The notes: a model not told the origin generated them from the sequence alone. Counted from the stretch's first letter, positions 23,997 to 33,628 are shown. The stretch is DNA of 64,000 bases from Bdellovibrionales bacterium (GCA_018266295.1 JAFEAQ010000014.1:1-64000); one strand, 5' to 3'. Program-made: numbers and translations.

Positions 23997-24358
23997 AGAC
24001 GAATCAAACGCGCGCCAAAGTATGCGCCCGAGCGAGACAAACTCCATGGTGGATACGGCAAGAATTTTACTTCTGCACACTGTCCCTTTTGCACAACGGC
24101 CCAACGGCGATCTTCAGAAGAGGCCGTGAAAATTTCGCCGGTCTTTGCATCTTTCACTGCCACCGCAAATGAAAAGACTTGGTTTGCGGGCTTCGCCCCT
24201 TCCGTTGTCACCACGGCCAGCGGCGCTTCGACACGCTCAACGCCATAGACCTCACCGTCCACTGATTTTGAAAAGATGTACGGGTACCAATTCACTAAAA
24301 CAAAAACGACAACACAGAGGCCGGCAACGACTAATAAACCAAGTAAAGCTTTTTTCAT
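23972..24358 (-). CDS. Membrane-anchored periplasmic protein, unknown
   Basis: The 128-residue protein starts with a signal anchor (MKKALLGLLVVAGLCVVVFV), then a small soluble domain containing FSFAVAVKDAKTGEIFTASS and RRWAVVQKGQCAEVKFLPYP, ending in LIRLYDCPAKP. Two Cys could pair. No family recognised. It is convergent with the small membrane protein gene. Confidence 0.55.
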   Translation of the reverse strand: MKKALLGLLVVAGLCVVVFVLVNWYPYIFSKSVDGEVYGVERVEAPLAVVTTEGAKPANQVFSFAVAVKDAKTGEIFTASSEDRRWAVVQKGQCAEVKFLPYPPWSLSRSGAYFGARLIRLYDCPAKP

Positions 24359-24400
24359 GGAGTTGAGTTTAACCCTTAATCCGGCGCAGCAATCAAGGAA

Positions 24401-25915
24401 TTAAGAGGCCTTGGTCTTCATTTGTGGGATTTGACCTAGAATCTCCATGGAATACTCATCCAAAGAGAAATCGCAGTGACGACACTTCATCACGTAGTGA
24501 CCTTTTTCGTTCGTATCCAAGAAGAGAACCGCATCCGGATGGTGCGGACACGTGAGAGATCCCGAGAATGAGTTCATGCGATCTTGCGGCGCCTGCACAA
24601 GTTCAAACACGATGTTCTGATCCCCTTCAAAGCCTTTGATCACACGCTCACCGAGACGATTCATTCCGAAGTTTTCCGTCTCGAGCACCGCTGCCACATC
24701 ACAATCCACCAGGATCTGATCGGGCTCCGCCAAGTTCGTCAAGCGAGAAGCCAGCGGCAGTGGAGCGCCAATGGCGGTATAGCAACGGAAGAATTTTTTA
24801 TTCCCATAGAAACCAACATTGGCATAGCCGACAGAGATTCCCATCCGAATCTGCATTTCTTTTTTCCAGTTCATCAAATAGAACTCGCGATCTGCTTGAA
24901 GTAAATCACGCACTTCCAGTGCTGCATAACAAGTTCGTTGCACAAAGTCCTTGTGATTGATCGGATCGTTGGCAAACGCGAGGATCCCGTCCCCTTGGAA
25001 CTTATCAATCGTGAGGTCATACTTCAGGAACGTCGAAACCACGGTGTCCATAAAACGCGCGAGCACCTTGTCCACTTTTTGCTGATCGAGACGCACGACC
25101 CTCTCAGTCGAGCCTACGATATCGACGAAAATCGCACAGATCTGCGCACGATGAACACCCTTTTCAAGGTCAACGCGGCCTTCGCGGATCGCGCGTACGA
25201 CCTGGGGGCTAAATTGCGAACTGAGAGTATTCAAGCGAACCGCTTCGCTGGTCTTTGCTTCAATCAAAGCGTCGCGATTGGCGATTTCAGATTTCAGCGC
25301 CATGCGCGAGTTGATTTCACGAATACGCAGTCCCTCGTTGAAGTGACGGATCAAGAAACAAACGATGATAGATCCGACTGTAAAGAAAGTATGAACGAAA
25401 ATCGTTTTATAGTCCGAAATGCCCTGCGCTTTGGTCAGCACGATGGCGTAGTACGGAGAAAAAATCCCCGCTCCCAACATCACGAAACTGAGCCGATTAA
25501 ACGGAATAAATGACAAACCGCCAATGGCAACGAGATTCAACCCCGCATAGTACGGAGTTGAGGCCTCCGGAATCATATAGATGATGGCATTGATACAGCC
25601 GGCCACTCCAATTCCGAAACCGACCGCGACCATTTGCGCGTGACTGAACACACGCACGCGGTCGATCATGTATTTTGCGCCAAAGCACATCGGAATCACC
25701 AGCAAACGGATCGCAAGAAAGGTCCACTTAAACTCAGGATAGAAAGTCAAATCCGCCAGCCAAAACACCATAAACAACGGAATCGCCATCCAGTGACAAA
25801 TCACGTGGATCACAGAGCGAATTTCTTCCATCACCTCGAATTCTCGAAGCGCGCTCGTGGTTATTTCTGGTGGCAGGCTCTCTTCTCTCTGTCCCAAGCA
25901 GTCCTTACTTTTCAA
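24401..25915 (-). CDS. Divergent membrane-bound class III nucleotide cyclase
   Basis: Six membrane helices (residues about 40-200) are followed by a linker helix and a class III cyclase domain (about 255-440). Metal-binding Asp residues are present in AIFVDIVGST and KFQGDGILAF. The usual IGDxVNxAxRL segment is IGAPLPLASRL: the base-selecting Asp is Ala and the transition-state Asn is Pro, while Arg remains. Activity or product may therefore differ from cAMP. The C-terminus adds a zinc-ribbon-like CPHH/CRHC element. The TTG start overlaps the upstream methyltransferase gene by 11 bp; an ATG at 25831 is the alternative. The operon link suggests joint signalling. Confidence 0.75.
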   Translation of the reverse strand: MKSKDCLGQREESLPPEITTSALREFEVMEEIRSVIHVICHWMAIPLFMVFWLADLTFYPEFKWTFLAIRLLVIPMCFGAKYMIDRVRVFSHAQMVAVGFGIGVAGCINAIIYMIPEASTPYYAGLNLVAIGGLSFIPFNRLSFVMLGAGIFSPYYAIVLTKAQGISDYKTIFVHTFFTVGSIIVCFLIRHFNEGLRIREINSRMALKSEIANRDALIEAKTSEAVRLNTLSSQFSPQVVRAIREGRVDLEKGVHRAQICAIFVDIVGSTERVVRLDQQKVDKVLARFMDTVVSTFLKYDLTIDKFQGDGILAFANDPINHKDFVQRTCYAALEVRDLLQADREFYLMNWKKEMQIRMGISVGYANVGFYGNKKFFRCYTAIGAPLPLASRLTNLAEPDQILVDCDVAAVLETENFGMNRLGERVIKGFEGDQNIVFELVQAPQDRMNSFSGSLTCPHHPDAVLFLDTNEKGHYVMKCRHCDFSLDEYSMEILGQIPQMKTKAS

Positions 25916-27383
25916 TCACCACAAAGAGGTTCACTCCGAGGGGTTCTTTTTCAACATAGACTTTCGAACCAAAGCCCTTAAACATTCTTTCAAGGTCTTC
26001 TTTCGAGCGATAAATCAGATTCCAGTCCAGCCACAGCTCCATAAACGGCGCACAGGGATTTTCAGTGCTGAAATTACCGATAATGAGTTTTCCGCCCGGC
26101 TTCAAACAAGCCAGCATCTTTTGCGCCGCCATTTGCGCCACAGGCTCTGTGAAATAATCAAAGAGACCGGCAGAGTACACGAGGTCGTAGTCCTTTTCAG
26201 GCAGACCCGCGGCGATCACGTTGCGGATCGCAAGATTTCTGAATTGGAATTTAAATCCTGATTTCACAAAGCGCTCAATCGAACCAATTTGCTTTTGCGC
26301 ATGTTTTAAAGACTCTTCGTCCTGATCTAAGCACGTGAAGGACACATTACGTCCATAGCACTCGCGGTGATTTTGCAAGAAGAGCTGTTGTTCAACTGCA
26401 GGACCGCTGGCTACTGAAATAATCTTCATTGCCTCGCTTGCCGGATGCGCTTTCACCAACTGAGCGAGCTTGGCTTCAAGATATTCACCGCGGTTTTTCA
26501 CCGCAACACCCGCCGGCTCATCAACAAAGTACTTATGCATACATTGATCAAACAAAGTACGCCCCGTCACTTCTGCACGATAGAGGTGATTCATCATTTC
26601 ATAATCACCGGCATAGCCGCGGGGTTTGTAATAGGCGCGCGCCGCAAACGGAGCGCCGTAAATATAAGGTCCGATTTGTTCACGAATAAAATCCGTCGCA
26701 AGCTGCGTGTCTTCGGGGCTAAGACCCTTCAACATCGGCGGAACTTGGTTGTAGACATGCGGAACAACGCTGCCAATGTACTCACCCATGTTTTCAACGA
26801 TGGTCATGCGGTACTCTGCGGCCTCTTGGGCATTATCAACCGGAGCGTCTTTTTCAAGCTGATCAATTTGCTCTTTGAGTTTTTGGAACCAGTCGCGAAC
26901 CTGGAAAACGATCTGGCGGTAGTTTTCCGGCAGACGCTGAACTTTGGCGGCGTACTCGTTCTGTTTTTGTAAAACACCCGCAGTGAGCTCCAAAACTTTG
27001 ATACGGTCGACCTTAAAAGGCTCCCCGACGGTTTCAAAGGCCCAAATGCTTTCACCATTTACGCTGGTGGGGTGCGCCTCATCACGCACTTTGCGAAGAT
27101 GCAAAGTCTGAGTTTCTGTGCCGTCGAAGATAACCTTCGCGGTGCAGAACTCCTCTTTCGCGAACTGAGCTTGCAGGTTTTGATGGGCTTGATGATTCAC
27201 CAGCGCCGCACAACCAAAGGTGCTCAGATTCAAAATTTCAACTTTTGTTCCCTGGAAGTCTAAAAAGCATTTTGCCGTATCAAGATGTAAACGATCCTGG
27301 CGAACGATTTTCTTACGTTTTCCCGTGCTTTCTTCATTAATGAAGAAGCCTTCTTGTTTCATTGCAGCAGACGATCGACTCAT
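25905..27383 (-). CDS. PilZ-domain protein fused to SAM methyltransferase (PhcB-like)
   Basis: Residues 20-125 look like PilZ (RQDRLHLDTAKCFLDF and LNLSTFGCAAL, the NxSxxG motif). Residues about 200-490 form a class I SAM methyltransferase: YYKPRGYAGDYEMMNHLYR, IISVASGPAVEQQ (SAM loop), DYDLVYSAGLFDYF and LKPGGKLIIGNFS. The region before the SAM loop resembles proteins annotated as 3-hydroxypalmitate methyl ester synthases (PhcB-like), which make a quorum signal in Ralstonia. That assignment is from memory of the motif and is tentative. GGAGAA precedes the ATG. It leads a two-gene operon with the cyclase. Confidence 0.65.
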   Translation of the reverse strand: MSRSSAAMKQEGFFINEESTGKRKKIVRQDRLHLDTAKCFLDFQGTKVEILNLSTFGCAALVNHQAHQNLQAQFAKEEFCTAKVIFDGTETQTLHLRKVRDEAHPTSVNGESIWAFETVGEPFKVDRIKVLELTAGVLQKQNEYAAKVQRLPENYRQIVFQVRDWFQKLKEQIDQLEKDAPVDNAQEAAEYRMTIVENMGEYIGSVVPHVYNQVPPMLKGLSPEDTQLATDFIREQIGPYIYGAPFAARAYYKPRGYAGDYEMMNHLYRAEVTGRTLFDQCMHKYFVDEPAGVAVKNRGEYLEAKLAQLVKAHPASEAMKIISVASGPAVEQQLFLQNHRECYGRNVSFTCLDQDEESLKHAQKQIGSIERFVKSGFKFQFRNLAIRNVIAAGLPEKDYDLVYSAGLFDYFTEPVAQMAAQKMLACLKPGGKLIIGNFSTENPCAPFMELWLDWNLIYRSKEDLERMFKGFGSKVYVEKEPLGVNLFVVIEK

Positions 27384-27574
27384 CGGTGGTTCTCCTTAAG
27401 CGTTTATCTGCGCTCTTGATCGGTTTATTTAGAACGGAGCAGTATCTATCGGACGTCTAGATCCTTCATAACACGTTGTTTAATGTACCCGGAATAACAT
27501 CGGTATCTACGAATCACCTAGCCATTAGCCCCAGAGGGAAGCTACACTAAAGTGTTACTTGAAGTGAGGACTCT

Positions 27575-29155
27575 ATGCTGGATGCACTACTAGCGGGAAT
27601 CGGATGTCTCGCCATTGGAGGCGGACTCGGGTTCGCTTTCCGTAAATACATGAATTCATACACCATCAAGAAAGCCAAAGAAGAGGCTGCCGACATTCTT
27701 GATGAAGCACATGCTGCTGTTGAAATCCGCAACTTGGAAGAAAAAGAACGCGTTCAAGAAATCGAACTCGAGATGTGGTCTAAAGTTGAACCGGATATGT
27801 TAAAAGTCGAAGCGCGCATCGAAGAGATCCAAGAGATCGTCGATGAGAAAAAAGCCAAGTATGATGCTGCCCTTGCAGAGGAGCGCAAGAAAACTCAGGC
27901 TCACGAAAACGAAACGCGCCAGGCAGAAAAAGCGGTTCAGGCTCAAGAGGCCGAGCTGCAAAAAGTCCGCGCGCAGGAAAAAGAACTCAACACCGAGTTC
28001 ACAAAACGTCTTTCGCAAAAGCTCAACACCACGGCTGAAGAAGTTAAAACCCAGATCGGTGAAATGCTTGAAAATGAAACTCGTCAGCGCCTACAAAAAT
28101 GGGCTGAAGAGTACGAGGAAGAAACCAAAGAGCATGCTGAGACCAAAGCCAAACGTATTTTGGATGTGGCTCTTGATCGCTTTGCCCGCCCCTATTGCGC
28201 AGAACGTGGCATTGGTGCCGTCAACTTCCCGGACGCCAATGCTCGGAGACTTTTGGTGGATGCGGCCGGTGAAAACATTAAGACTCTGCAAGAGGTCTGC
28301 GGTTGCGACATTATCGTAGAGCCCGAAATGGAGATGGTCGGGGTTGCGGGCTTTGACCCGGTTCGCCGCGAACTCACCCGCCGCGTTTTAGAGCGCGTGC
28401 TTAAGGAAAAGAAGAATATAAATCCCGACTTCATTCGTAAAATTGCTGAGAACCAAAAGAAAGAACTCTTCCGTCAAATCAAGGCGGATGGGGATGCGAT
28501 TGCTAAAGAACTTCGCCAGCAAGATCTTCATCCTGAAATTAAACAAATGATGGGAAGCTTGCGATATCGCTACTCTTTCACGCAAAATCAATACTTCCAC
28601 TGCGGTGAAGTGGGCTGGCTCGCAGGGCTTCTTGCTTCAGAGCTCAAGTTGAATGTGAAGACCGCTCGTCGTGCGGGTTTATTGCATGATATCGGTAAAT
28701 CCATGGACCATGCCGTTGATGGCGGCCATGCCGTGATCGGTGCTGACTTTATCGGCGCCCGCAACGAAGCGCCAGAAGTCGTGCACGCAGTTCGCGCCCA
28801 TCACTACGATGAGCAGCCCTCAACCGATCATGCATTCCTGGTGATTGCAGCCGATGCGATCTCAGGGGCTCGTCCAGGCGCCCGTCGCTCGACGATTGAG
28901 TCCTATAATCAAAAAGTGACTGAGCTCCAAGATATCGCCCGCAGCTTTGAAGGTGTGACGGATTGTTATGTTTTGAACGGCGGCCGCGAGATCCGCGTGA
29001 TGGCCAATAGCCGCAAGGTGGATGATACTCAGATTCTAAACTTGGGTCGCAAAATCGCGACAAAAATTGAAGAAGAATGTAATTATCCGGGCCAAATTAA
29101 AGTGGTTGTCGTGCGCGAGACTATTGTATCTGAAAGCACAAAGGCGCATAATTAA
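27575..29155 (+). CDS. rny: Ribonuclease Y
   Basis: Membrane-anchored endoribonuclease that starts mRNA decay. Residues 1-25 form the membrane anchor, 28-200 a long coiled coil rich in Glu and Lys, about 205-275 a KH domain (NFPDANARRLLVDAAGENIK), and 330-430 the HD domain with HCGEVGWLAGLLA, AGLLHDIGKSMDH and HAVRAHHYDEQP. The C-terminal VVVRET is typical. 526 residues is the usual length. A 12-bp palindrome (ACACTAAAGTGT) lies 20 bp upstream. A good terminator follows at 29221. Confidence 0.93.
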   Translation: MLDALLAGIGCLAIGGGLGFAFRKYMNSYTIKKAKEEAADILDEAHAAVEIRNLEEKERVQEIELEMWSKVEPDMLKVEARIEEIQEIVDEKKAKYDAALAEERKKTQAHENETRQAEKAVQAQEAELQKVRAQEKELNTEFTKRLSQKLNTTAEEVKTQIGEMLENETRQRLQKWAEEYEEETKEHAETKAKRILDVALDRFARPYCAERGIGAVNFPDANARRLLVDAAGENIKTLQEVCGCDIIVEPEMEMVGVAGFDPVRRELTRRVLERVLKEKKNINPDFIRKIAENQKKELFRQIKADGDAIAKELRQQDLHPEIKQMMGSLRYRYSFTQNQYFHCGEVGWLAGLLASELKLNVKTARRAGLLHDIGKSMDHAVDGGHAVIGADFIGARNEAPEVVHAVRAHHYDEQPSTDHAFLVIAADAISGARPGARRSTIESYNQKVTELQDIARSFEGVTDCYVLNGGREIRVMANSRKVDDTQILNLGRKIATKIEEECNYPGQIKVVVVRETIVSESTKAHN

Positions 29156-29220
29156 CCTACATGAAGTTCCTAGGTCGGAAGAGCCTTACAGCAAAGCACT
29201 TCAAACACCTGAGGAACGTA

Positions 29221-29250
29221 AAGGGAGCGAACCAGCTCCCTTTTTCTTTT
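29221..29250 (+). terminator. Rho-independent terminator of rny
   Basis: GGGAGC pairs with GCTCCC around GAACCA, followed by TTTTTCTTTT. Confidence 0.85.
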
Positions 29251-29298
29251 CCGAAAAGGTACCAGGTCGCTTTTCAGAATTGACTTCCAAATATCGAA

Positions 29299-29850
29299 TC
29301 AAAGTTTGTGCGACAAGAGCAACTCCTTGGTTCGCTCAATGGCTTGCTTTGTCGAATCGATTTGATCCTGCGGGGCCTTGACCTCAAGACGGAGTTTTAA
29401 GGCTTTCTCGAAGCATGCTAGAGCTTCAGCGTAGCGTTTTTGATCAAAAAGGTTCTTTCCCTGATGCTGGAGCGCGAAAGGATAAAAGTATTTCAGATCT
29501 TCTCGCTGTGATAGCTGAAGACACTCTTCAAAGAGTTCATTACTCTCAGCAAAATTCTTTTGTTCTTGGTAAACGTGCGCGAGACGGATTTTCTGCTGAA
29601 GCTCAGAGGCTGCCCCCAAATTTTTTTCGGCAATGATCTCGAGTGCTTTTTTTAACATTAACTCAGCTTCATCAAAGCGATCCGCAGAACGCAGGTTCAC
29701 TCCTAACTCCCCCATCGCGCGGACTATTTCTTTAGGATCCTGAAGCGTTTTTAAATGGTCGTGCTGAAACTGAATGTACTCGTTCAAATGCGCTAGATCC
29801 TGCGGGCGAAACCGCAGGTTTAAATCCAAATAGAACTCAGGCTTTTTCAC
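29299..29850 (-). CDS. TPR-repeat protein
   Basis: The 183-residue helical protein has tetratricopeptide units: RFDEAELMLKKALEIIAEKN, then KNFAESNELFEECLQLSQ and KRYAEALACFEKALKLRLE. No signal peptide, so probably cytoplasmic. TPRs mediate protein contacts; the partner is unknown. It lies downstream of fadE on the same strand but beyond a terminator. Confidence 0.75.
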   Translation of the reverse strand: MKKPEFYLDLNLRFRPQDLAHLNEYIQFQHDHLKTLQDPKEIVRAMGELGVNLRSADRFDEAELMLKKALEIIAEKNLGAASELQQKIRLAHVYQEQKNFAESNELFEECLQLSQREDLKYFYPFALQHQGKNLFDQKRYAEALACFEKALKLRLEVKAPQDQIDSTKQAIERTKELLLSHKL

Positions 29851-29866
29851 TTATAACTCCCAATAA

Positions 29867-29892
29867 AAAACCCCGAGTCGCCCCGGGGTTTT
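29867..29892 (-). terminator. Rho-independent terminator of fadE
   Basis: AAAACCCCG pairs with CGGGGTTTT; on the minus strand it is followed by TTTTTTATTGG. Confidence 0.85.
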
Positions 29893-29914
29893 CATCTCAC
29901 ACTGTTCTTTTCAA

Positions 29915-32350
29915 TTAGCCGTGAGTGGCGTGGTATTGCTCTTCAGAGAAGTCATCCACGAGGATCGCGTCGTAGCGAACGTTGTCAGACTGTTGGATGA
30001 GTTTGTATTCATCCTCAGAGATCACGTTTTTAGCGCGAGCATCGTCAAGCAACATTGCCGTTTTCTTCTTCGGAAGAAGCCCGTCGCGAATGGCTTTCTT
30101 GATTTTCTTCTCAGCCGCTTCCGCTTTCAAAGTGATGCTGAAAGCATTTTCAAGGCGGTGCAACTGCTCGCCTTCTTTCGTTGGCAAGAAGATCCCTTGA
30201 GTCAAACGATCGCGCACAGAACCGTCTTTCAACATGCTGCTAGCAATCGCGTGGCTCCAGCCGTCAGAAGCTTGGGAACCGATCGAGTTGATACGTGACC
30301 AAGAACCGATCCAGCCCTTCACAAACCAGCGAAGACCTGGGATTTTCAAGTTATCAAACAATCCATCGAAACCTTTTTGGATTTCAGCCATGCAAAGTTT
30401 CAGATTGTAATGCACGAATGCCAAGTCTTCCTCACGACGGCCTTCAGCTTCGAATCTGCGCAACACAGAAGTCGCCATGTACATATAAGCCAAGATGTCG
30501 GCGAAACGACCGGTGATTTTCTCACGGAGTTTCAGCTCACCACCCAAAGCCGCCATCGAGATGTCAGCCATGATTGCATAAGTCGCTGAAGCCCATTGCA
30601 AACGGCGGAAGTAACGGCGCATTTGCGGATGGCAGCTTGGCGAACCAGCGATATAACCACGAGTCACACTCAAACCGATACTGCGGCAAAGGTTGCGCAC
30701 AACGTGACCCACGTGACCCCAGAATGCCGTATCGAAGGCTTGCAAGTCTTTCGCGTCCATGGCTTTCACTTCAGTGTAAGCATATGGATGAGCACGAAGA
30801 GCCCCTTGACCGAAGACGATCAAAGTACGAGTCATAATGTTCGCACCTTCCACCGTGATACCGATGGGAGTTGCGATATAGATTTCAGCCAGCAAGTTAC
30901 GGGGACCTAAAGAAATACCCGCGCCGCCCATGATATCCATCGCGTCGTTGATCCCTTTACGGCCCATTTCAGTCGAGTAATATTTTTGGATTGCCGTGAT
31001 CACGGAAGGCTTCAAACCTTTATCCAAAGCGCCCAGTGTATAACGTCTCATTGATTCCAACATATAAGTCGCCGCACCCAAACGTGCCAAAGGCTCTTCA
31101 ACCCCTTCAAACTTACCGATGGAAAGACCGAATTGACGACGAACCACTGCATGCGCACTGACTACGCGAGAAGCAAGTTTCGCGCCGCCTGTTGCTTGAG
31201 CTGGCAAGCTGATACCGCGGCCGGCAGCTAAACACTCCGTGAGCATCAACCAACCTTTACCGCAACCATCTTTACCACCCACAACGGCGTCGAGTGGAAC
31301 CACCACGTCTTTACCTTGAGTCGGACAGTTGTAGAACGGAGTTCCGAGAGGATCATGACGACGGCCGATCACAACGCCTGGAGTTTTAGACGGGATCAAC
31401 GCGCAAGTAATACCGATGTCCTCACCCATGCCCAAGAGATTTTCAGGGTCACGCAGACGGAATGCCAAACCGATGCAAGTTGAAATCGCCGCAAGAGTGA
31501 TCCAACGTTTGTTCCAGTTAAGTTTAATGTAGAGCTTGCCATCAGTGCCTTTAAACACCACACCACTTGAAGTGATAGAACCGGCATCAGAACCCGCTGT
31601 TGGCTCAGTTAGTCCAAAGCAAGGAATCTCTTCACCTGAAGCCAAGCGCGGAAGATAGTACTTCTTTTGCTCATCAGTTCCGTAGTGAACAAGCAACTCT
31701 GCAGGGCCCAACGAGTTTGGCACCATCACCGTGATTGCTGTCGAAAGCGAGCGAGAAGAAACTTTCATGATCACTTCAGAGTGCGCGAGAGCCGAAAAGC
31801 CCAAGCCGCCGTATTCTTTTGGAATGATCATACCCAAGAATTTTTGTTTTTTAATGTAATCAAAAGCTTCGTCAGAAAGCTTACGAGATTTCCAGATCTC
31901 CCAGTGATCCAACTTTTTGCAAAGCTCTTCCACCGGGCCGTTCATGAAAGCTTGCTCTTCGGCTGTCAGATTTGGATAAGCCTCTTGCATGAGCTTGTCG
32001 AAATCCGGCTTTCCAGAGAAAAGATCTTTTTCAACCCAAACAGTCCCAGCGTCGATCGCTGCGCGCTCTGTCTCGGAGATCTTAGGCAAGAAGCCCAACT
32101 TATCCATCATGTTCATCACAGGCTTCGTCACAAGAGCTGCACGAAGCGGCTTGATGTTGAAGATCGCCATGATGACGACGTAAACACCGAGCAACCACAT
32201 TGGCGCACCAAAACCGAAGAGAATCACAGCAACTGCGATCGTCCAAACGATGAGCGGGCTACCTAAAAATCCGATTGCGAGAAGACCGACAAGAGAACCG
32301 AGAACGGCCCACCATGGGCACGTCAAAAAAAGACCATGAATGCTTTCCAC
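29915..32350 (-). CDS. fadE: Acyl-CoA dehydrogenase
   Basis: FadE carries out the first, FAD-dependent oxidation of acyl-CoA in beta-oxidation. At 811 residues it matches the long FadE class rather than the 380-residue dehydrogenases. Two membrane segments at the N-terminus (residues 10-70) precede the dehydrogenase core: LGMIIPKEYGGLGFSALAHS, CFGLTEPTAGSDAGS (FAD/substrate loop) and the GGAGISLGPRNLLAEIYI region. The helical C-terminal extension is also typical. Fits use of host lipids. Its own terminator follows. Confidence 0.93.
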   Translation of the reverse strand: MESIHGLFLTCPWWAVLGSLVGLLAIGFLGSPLIVWTIAVAVILFGFGAPMWLLGVYVVIMAIFNIKPLRAALVTKPVMNMMDKLGFLPKISETERAAIDAGTVWVEKDLFSGKPDFDKLMQEAYPNLTAEEQAFMNGPVEELCKKLDHWEIWKSRKLSDEAFDYIKKQKFLGMIIPKEYGGLGFSALAHSEVIMKVSSRSLSTAITVMVPNSLGPAELLVHYGTDEQKKYYLPRLASGEEIPCFGLTEPTAGSDAGSITSSGVVFKGTDGKLYIKLNWNKRWITLAAISTCIGLAFRLRDPENLLGMGEDIGITCALIPSKTPGVVIGRRHDPLGTPFYNCPTQGKDVVVPLDAVVGGKDGCGKGWLMLTECLAAGRGISLPAQATGGAKLASRVVSAHAVVRRQFGLSIGKFEGVEEPLARLGAATYMLESMRRYTLGALDKGLKPSVITAIQKYYSTEMGRKGINDAMDIMGGAGISLGPRNLLAEIYIATPIGITVEGANIMTRTLIVFGQGALRAHPYAYTEVKAMDAKDLQAFDTAFWGHVGHVVRNLCRSIGLSVTRGYIAGSPSCHPQMRRYFRRLQWASATYAIMADISMAALGGELKLREKITGRFADILAYMYMATSVLRRFEAEGRREEDLAFVHYNLKLCMAEIQKGFDGLFDNLKIPGLRWFVKGWIGSWSRINSIGSQASDGWSHAIASSMLKDGSVRDRLTQGIFLPTKEGEQLHRLENAFSITLKAEAAEKKIKKAIRDGLLPKKKTAMLLDDARAKNVISEDEYKLIQQSDNVRYDAILVDDFSEEQYHATHG

Positions 32351-32408
32351 GTTGCAACTCCTTTTGCTAACGTTTCAATTACACGCTGGTTTTTAAAGAA
32401 GGGCAAAT

Positions 32409-32440
32409 AAAAAAGCCCCCGTACAAGACGGAGGCTTTTC
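32409..32440 (-). terminator. Terminator of the small Ala/Pro-rich lipoprotein gene
   Basis: AAAAGCCCCCGT and ACGGAGGCTTTT pair with one mismatch; on the minus strand a T-run (TTTTTTATTT) follows. Confidence 0.8.
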
Positions 32441-32471
32441 AAACATTAAGCAATTTTCAAGAATACGAGAA

Positions 32472-32684
32472 TTACTTAGTTTCTGCTGCTGGAGTCGCTG
32501 CAGGTGCTTCAGCCGCTGGAGCTGCGCCTTCAGCTGGAGCCGCTTGACCTTCAGCAGGAGCTGCTGGAGCTGCCATTTGCTCTTGTGCTGCTGGAGTTGC
32601 GTTTTCAGCAGGAGTGTTTTTTGAGCAAGTGAAGCCAGTAGTGAAAGACAATGCAAGCAATGCTGCTACAACGATTGATTTCAT
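32472..32684 (-). CDS. Small Ala/Pro/Glu-rich lipoprotein
   Basis: 70 residues: a signal sequence (MKSIVVAALLALSFTTGFTC) with Cys20 as a possible lipidation site, then about 50 residues of almost only Ala, Pro, Glu and Gln (repeats of APAEGAAP type). Such sequences are unstructured and may span the periplasm or coat the surface. AGGGGAT precedes the ATG, and a terminator follows, so it is a complete small transcription unit. No family assigned; the DNA is repetitive and could change length easily. Confidence 0.7.
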   Translation of the reverse strand: MKSIVVAALLALSFTTGFTCSKNTPAENATPAAQEQMAAPAAPAEGQAAPAEGAAPAAEAPAATPAAETK

Positions 32685-32809
32685 GTTGTGTAATCCCCTT
32701 TTAAATTAATACCTATCGCTATTACGCAGATCGGCAATTGTTAATGAACTAGTAATTCAATACCTTAGTCCACATAAATTGCACGAACCGTCACAGTTTT
32801 GCAATAAAA

Positions 32810-33628
32810 TTATTTCTGGCAATTCGAGCACCAGTAGGTCGATCTTCCGCCTAAAATTTGAGCAGAAATAGGTGTGCCACAAACAACACACTTTTCACCT
32901 TTACGATCGTAGACTTTAAATCTTTGCTGAAAATATCCGCTTTCTCCGCTGAACTGCTCGTAGTCACTAATACTCGAACCGCCGGCTGCGATTGATTCGA
33001 GCAAAACTTCTTTGATCGCACTCACAAGCTTGTCGCACTTTTCTCGACTGACTTTCAACGCCTGAGTCTTTGGGCGAATCCCCGCTCTAAAAAGAGCTTC
33101 ACTGGCGTAGATGTTGCCGACGCCGACAACGATTTTCTGATCCATGATCGCGACTTTCACCGCAACGGCTTTGCCGCGGAATTTTTGCCACAGCACTTCT
33201 CCGGTGAAAGCCTCTGAGAGAGGCTCGTAGCCAAGAATTTTTAATTTCGGATGTTTCGCTTCGTCGCCAACCGCAACGAAGTCAAAAATTCCAAAGCGGC
33301 GCGGATCACGATAGGCCAAGCGAAGACCGCCTGCGAAGTGCAGGTAAATGTGATCATGCAAACGCTCATCACCAGGAATTGCCAACCGCCATGTCCCGGT
33401 CATACCTAGATGCGAAAGCAAACTGCCTTTCGGCGTGCGCAACAACAAATACTTCGCACGACGTTCCACCGAAGTGATTTTTTGCCCGACAAGACTTTGC
33501 ACTTTCTTAACGGGAATAGGATCACGCAAATCCTTGCGCATGAGCTCGATCTTGGTGATCTCAGGTTTTTTCTTAAGAATCTCTTCAAGACCTTTACGGA
33601 CGGTCTCAACCTCTGGAAGTTCTGGCAT
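32810..33628 (-). CDS. mutM: Formamidopyrimidine-DNA glycosylase
   Basis: Base-excision repair enzyme removing 8-oxoguanine and formamidopyrimidines. The true start is MPELPEVETVRKGL at 33628: Pro2 is the catalytic nucleophile and Glu3 the acid, so the longer frame to 33658 is excluded. LLSHLGMTGTWRL, VGNIYASEALFRAGI and the C-terminal zinc finger CVVC...CSNC are all present. 272 residues is standard. Transcribed divergently from the halogenase. Confidence 0.95.
   Translation of the reverse strand: MPELPEVETVRKGLEEILKKKPEITKIELMRKDLRDPIPVKKVQSLVGQKITSVERRAKYLLLRTPKGSLLSHLGMTGTWRLAIPGDERLHDHIYLHFAGGLRLAYRDPRRFGIFDFVAVGDEAKHPKLKILGYEPLSEAFTGEVLWQKFRGKAVAVKVAIMDQKIVVGVGNIYASEALFRAGIRPKTQALKVSREKCDKLVSAIKEVLLESIAAGGSSISDYEQFSGESGYFQQRFKVYDRKGEKCVVCGTPISAQILGGRSTYWCSNCQK

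Noticed and set aside
28749-29063. Minus-strand frame within rny
   Set aside because: Antisense to the well-supported HD domain of ribonuclease Y; composition is arginine-rich shadow.
29067-29381. 104-residue frame across the rny end and terminator
   Set aside because: Starts inside rny, crosses a strong terminator and shows no domain.
32393-32656. Leu/Gln-rich 87-residue frame over the small lipoprotein gene
   Set aside because: It is the +1 shadow of the Ala/Pro repeat and runs through the terminator.
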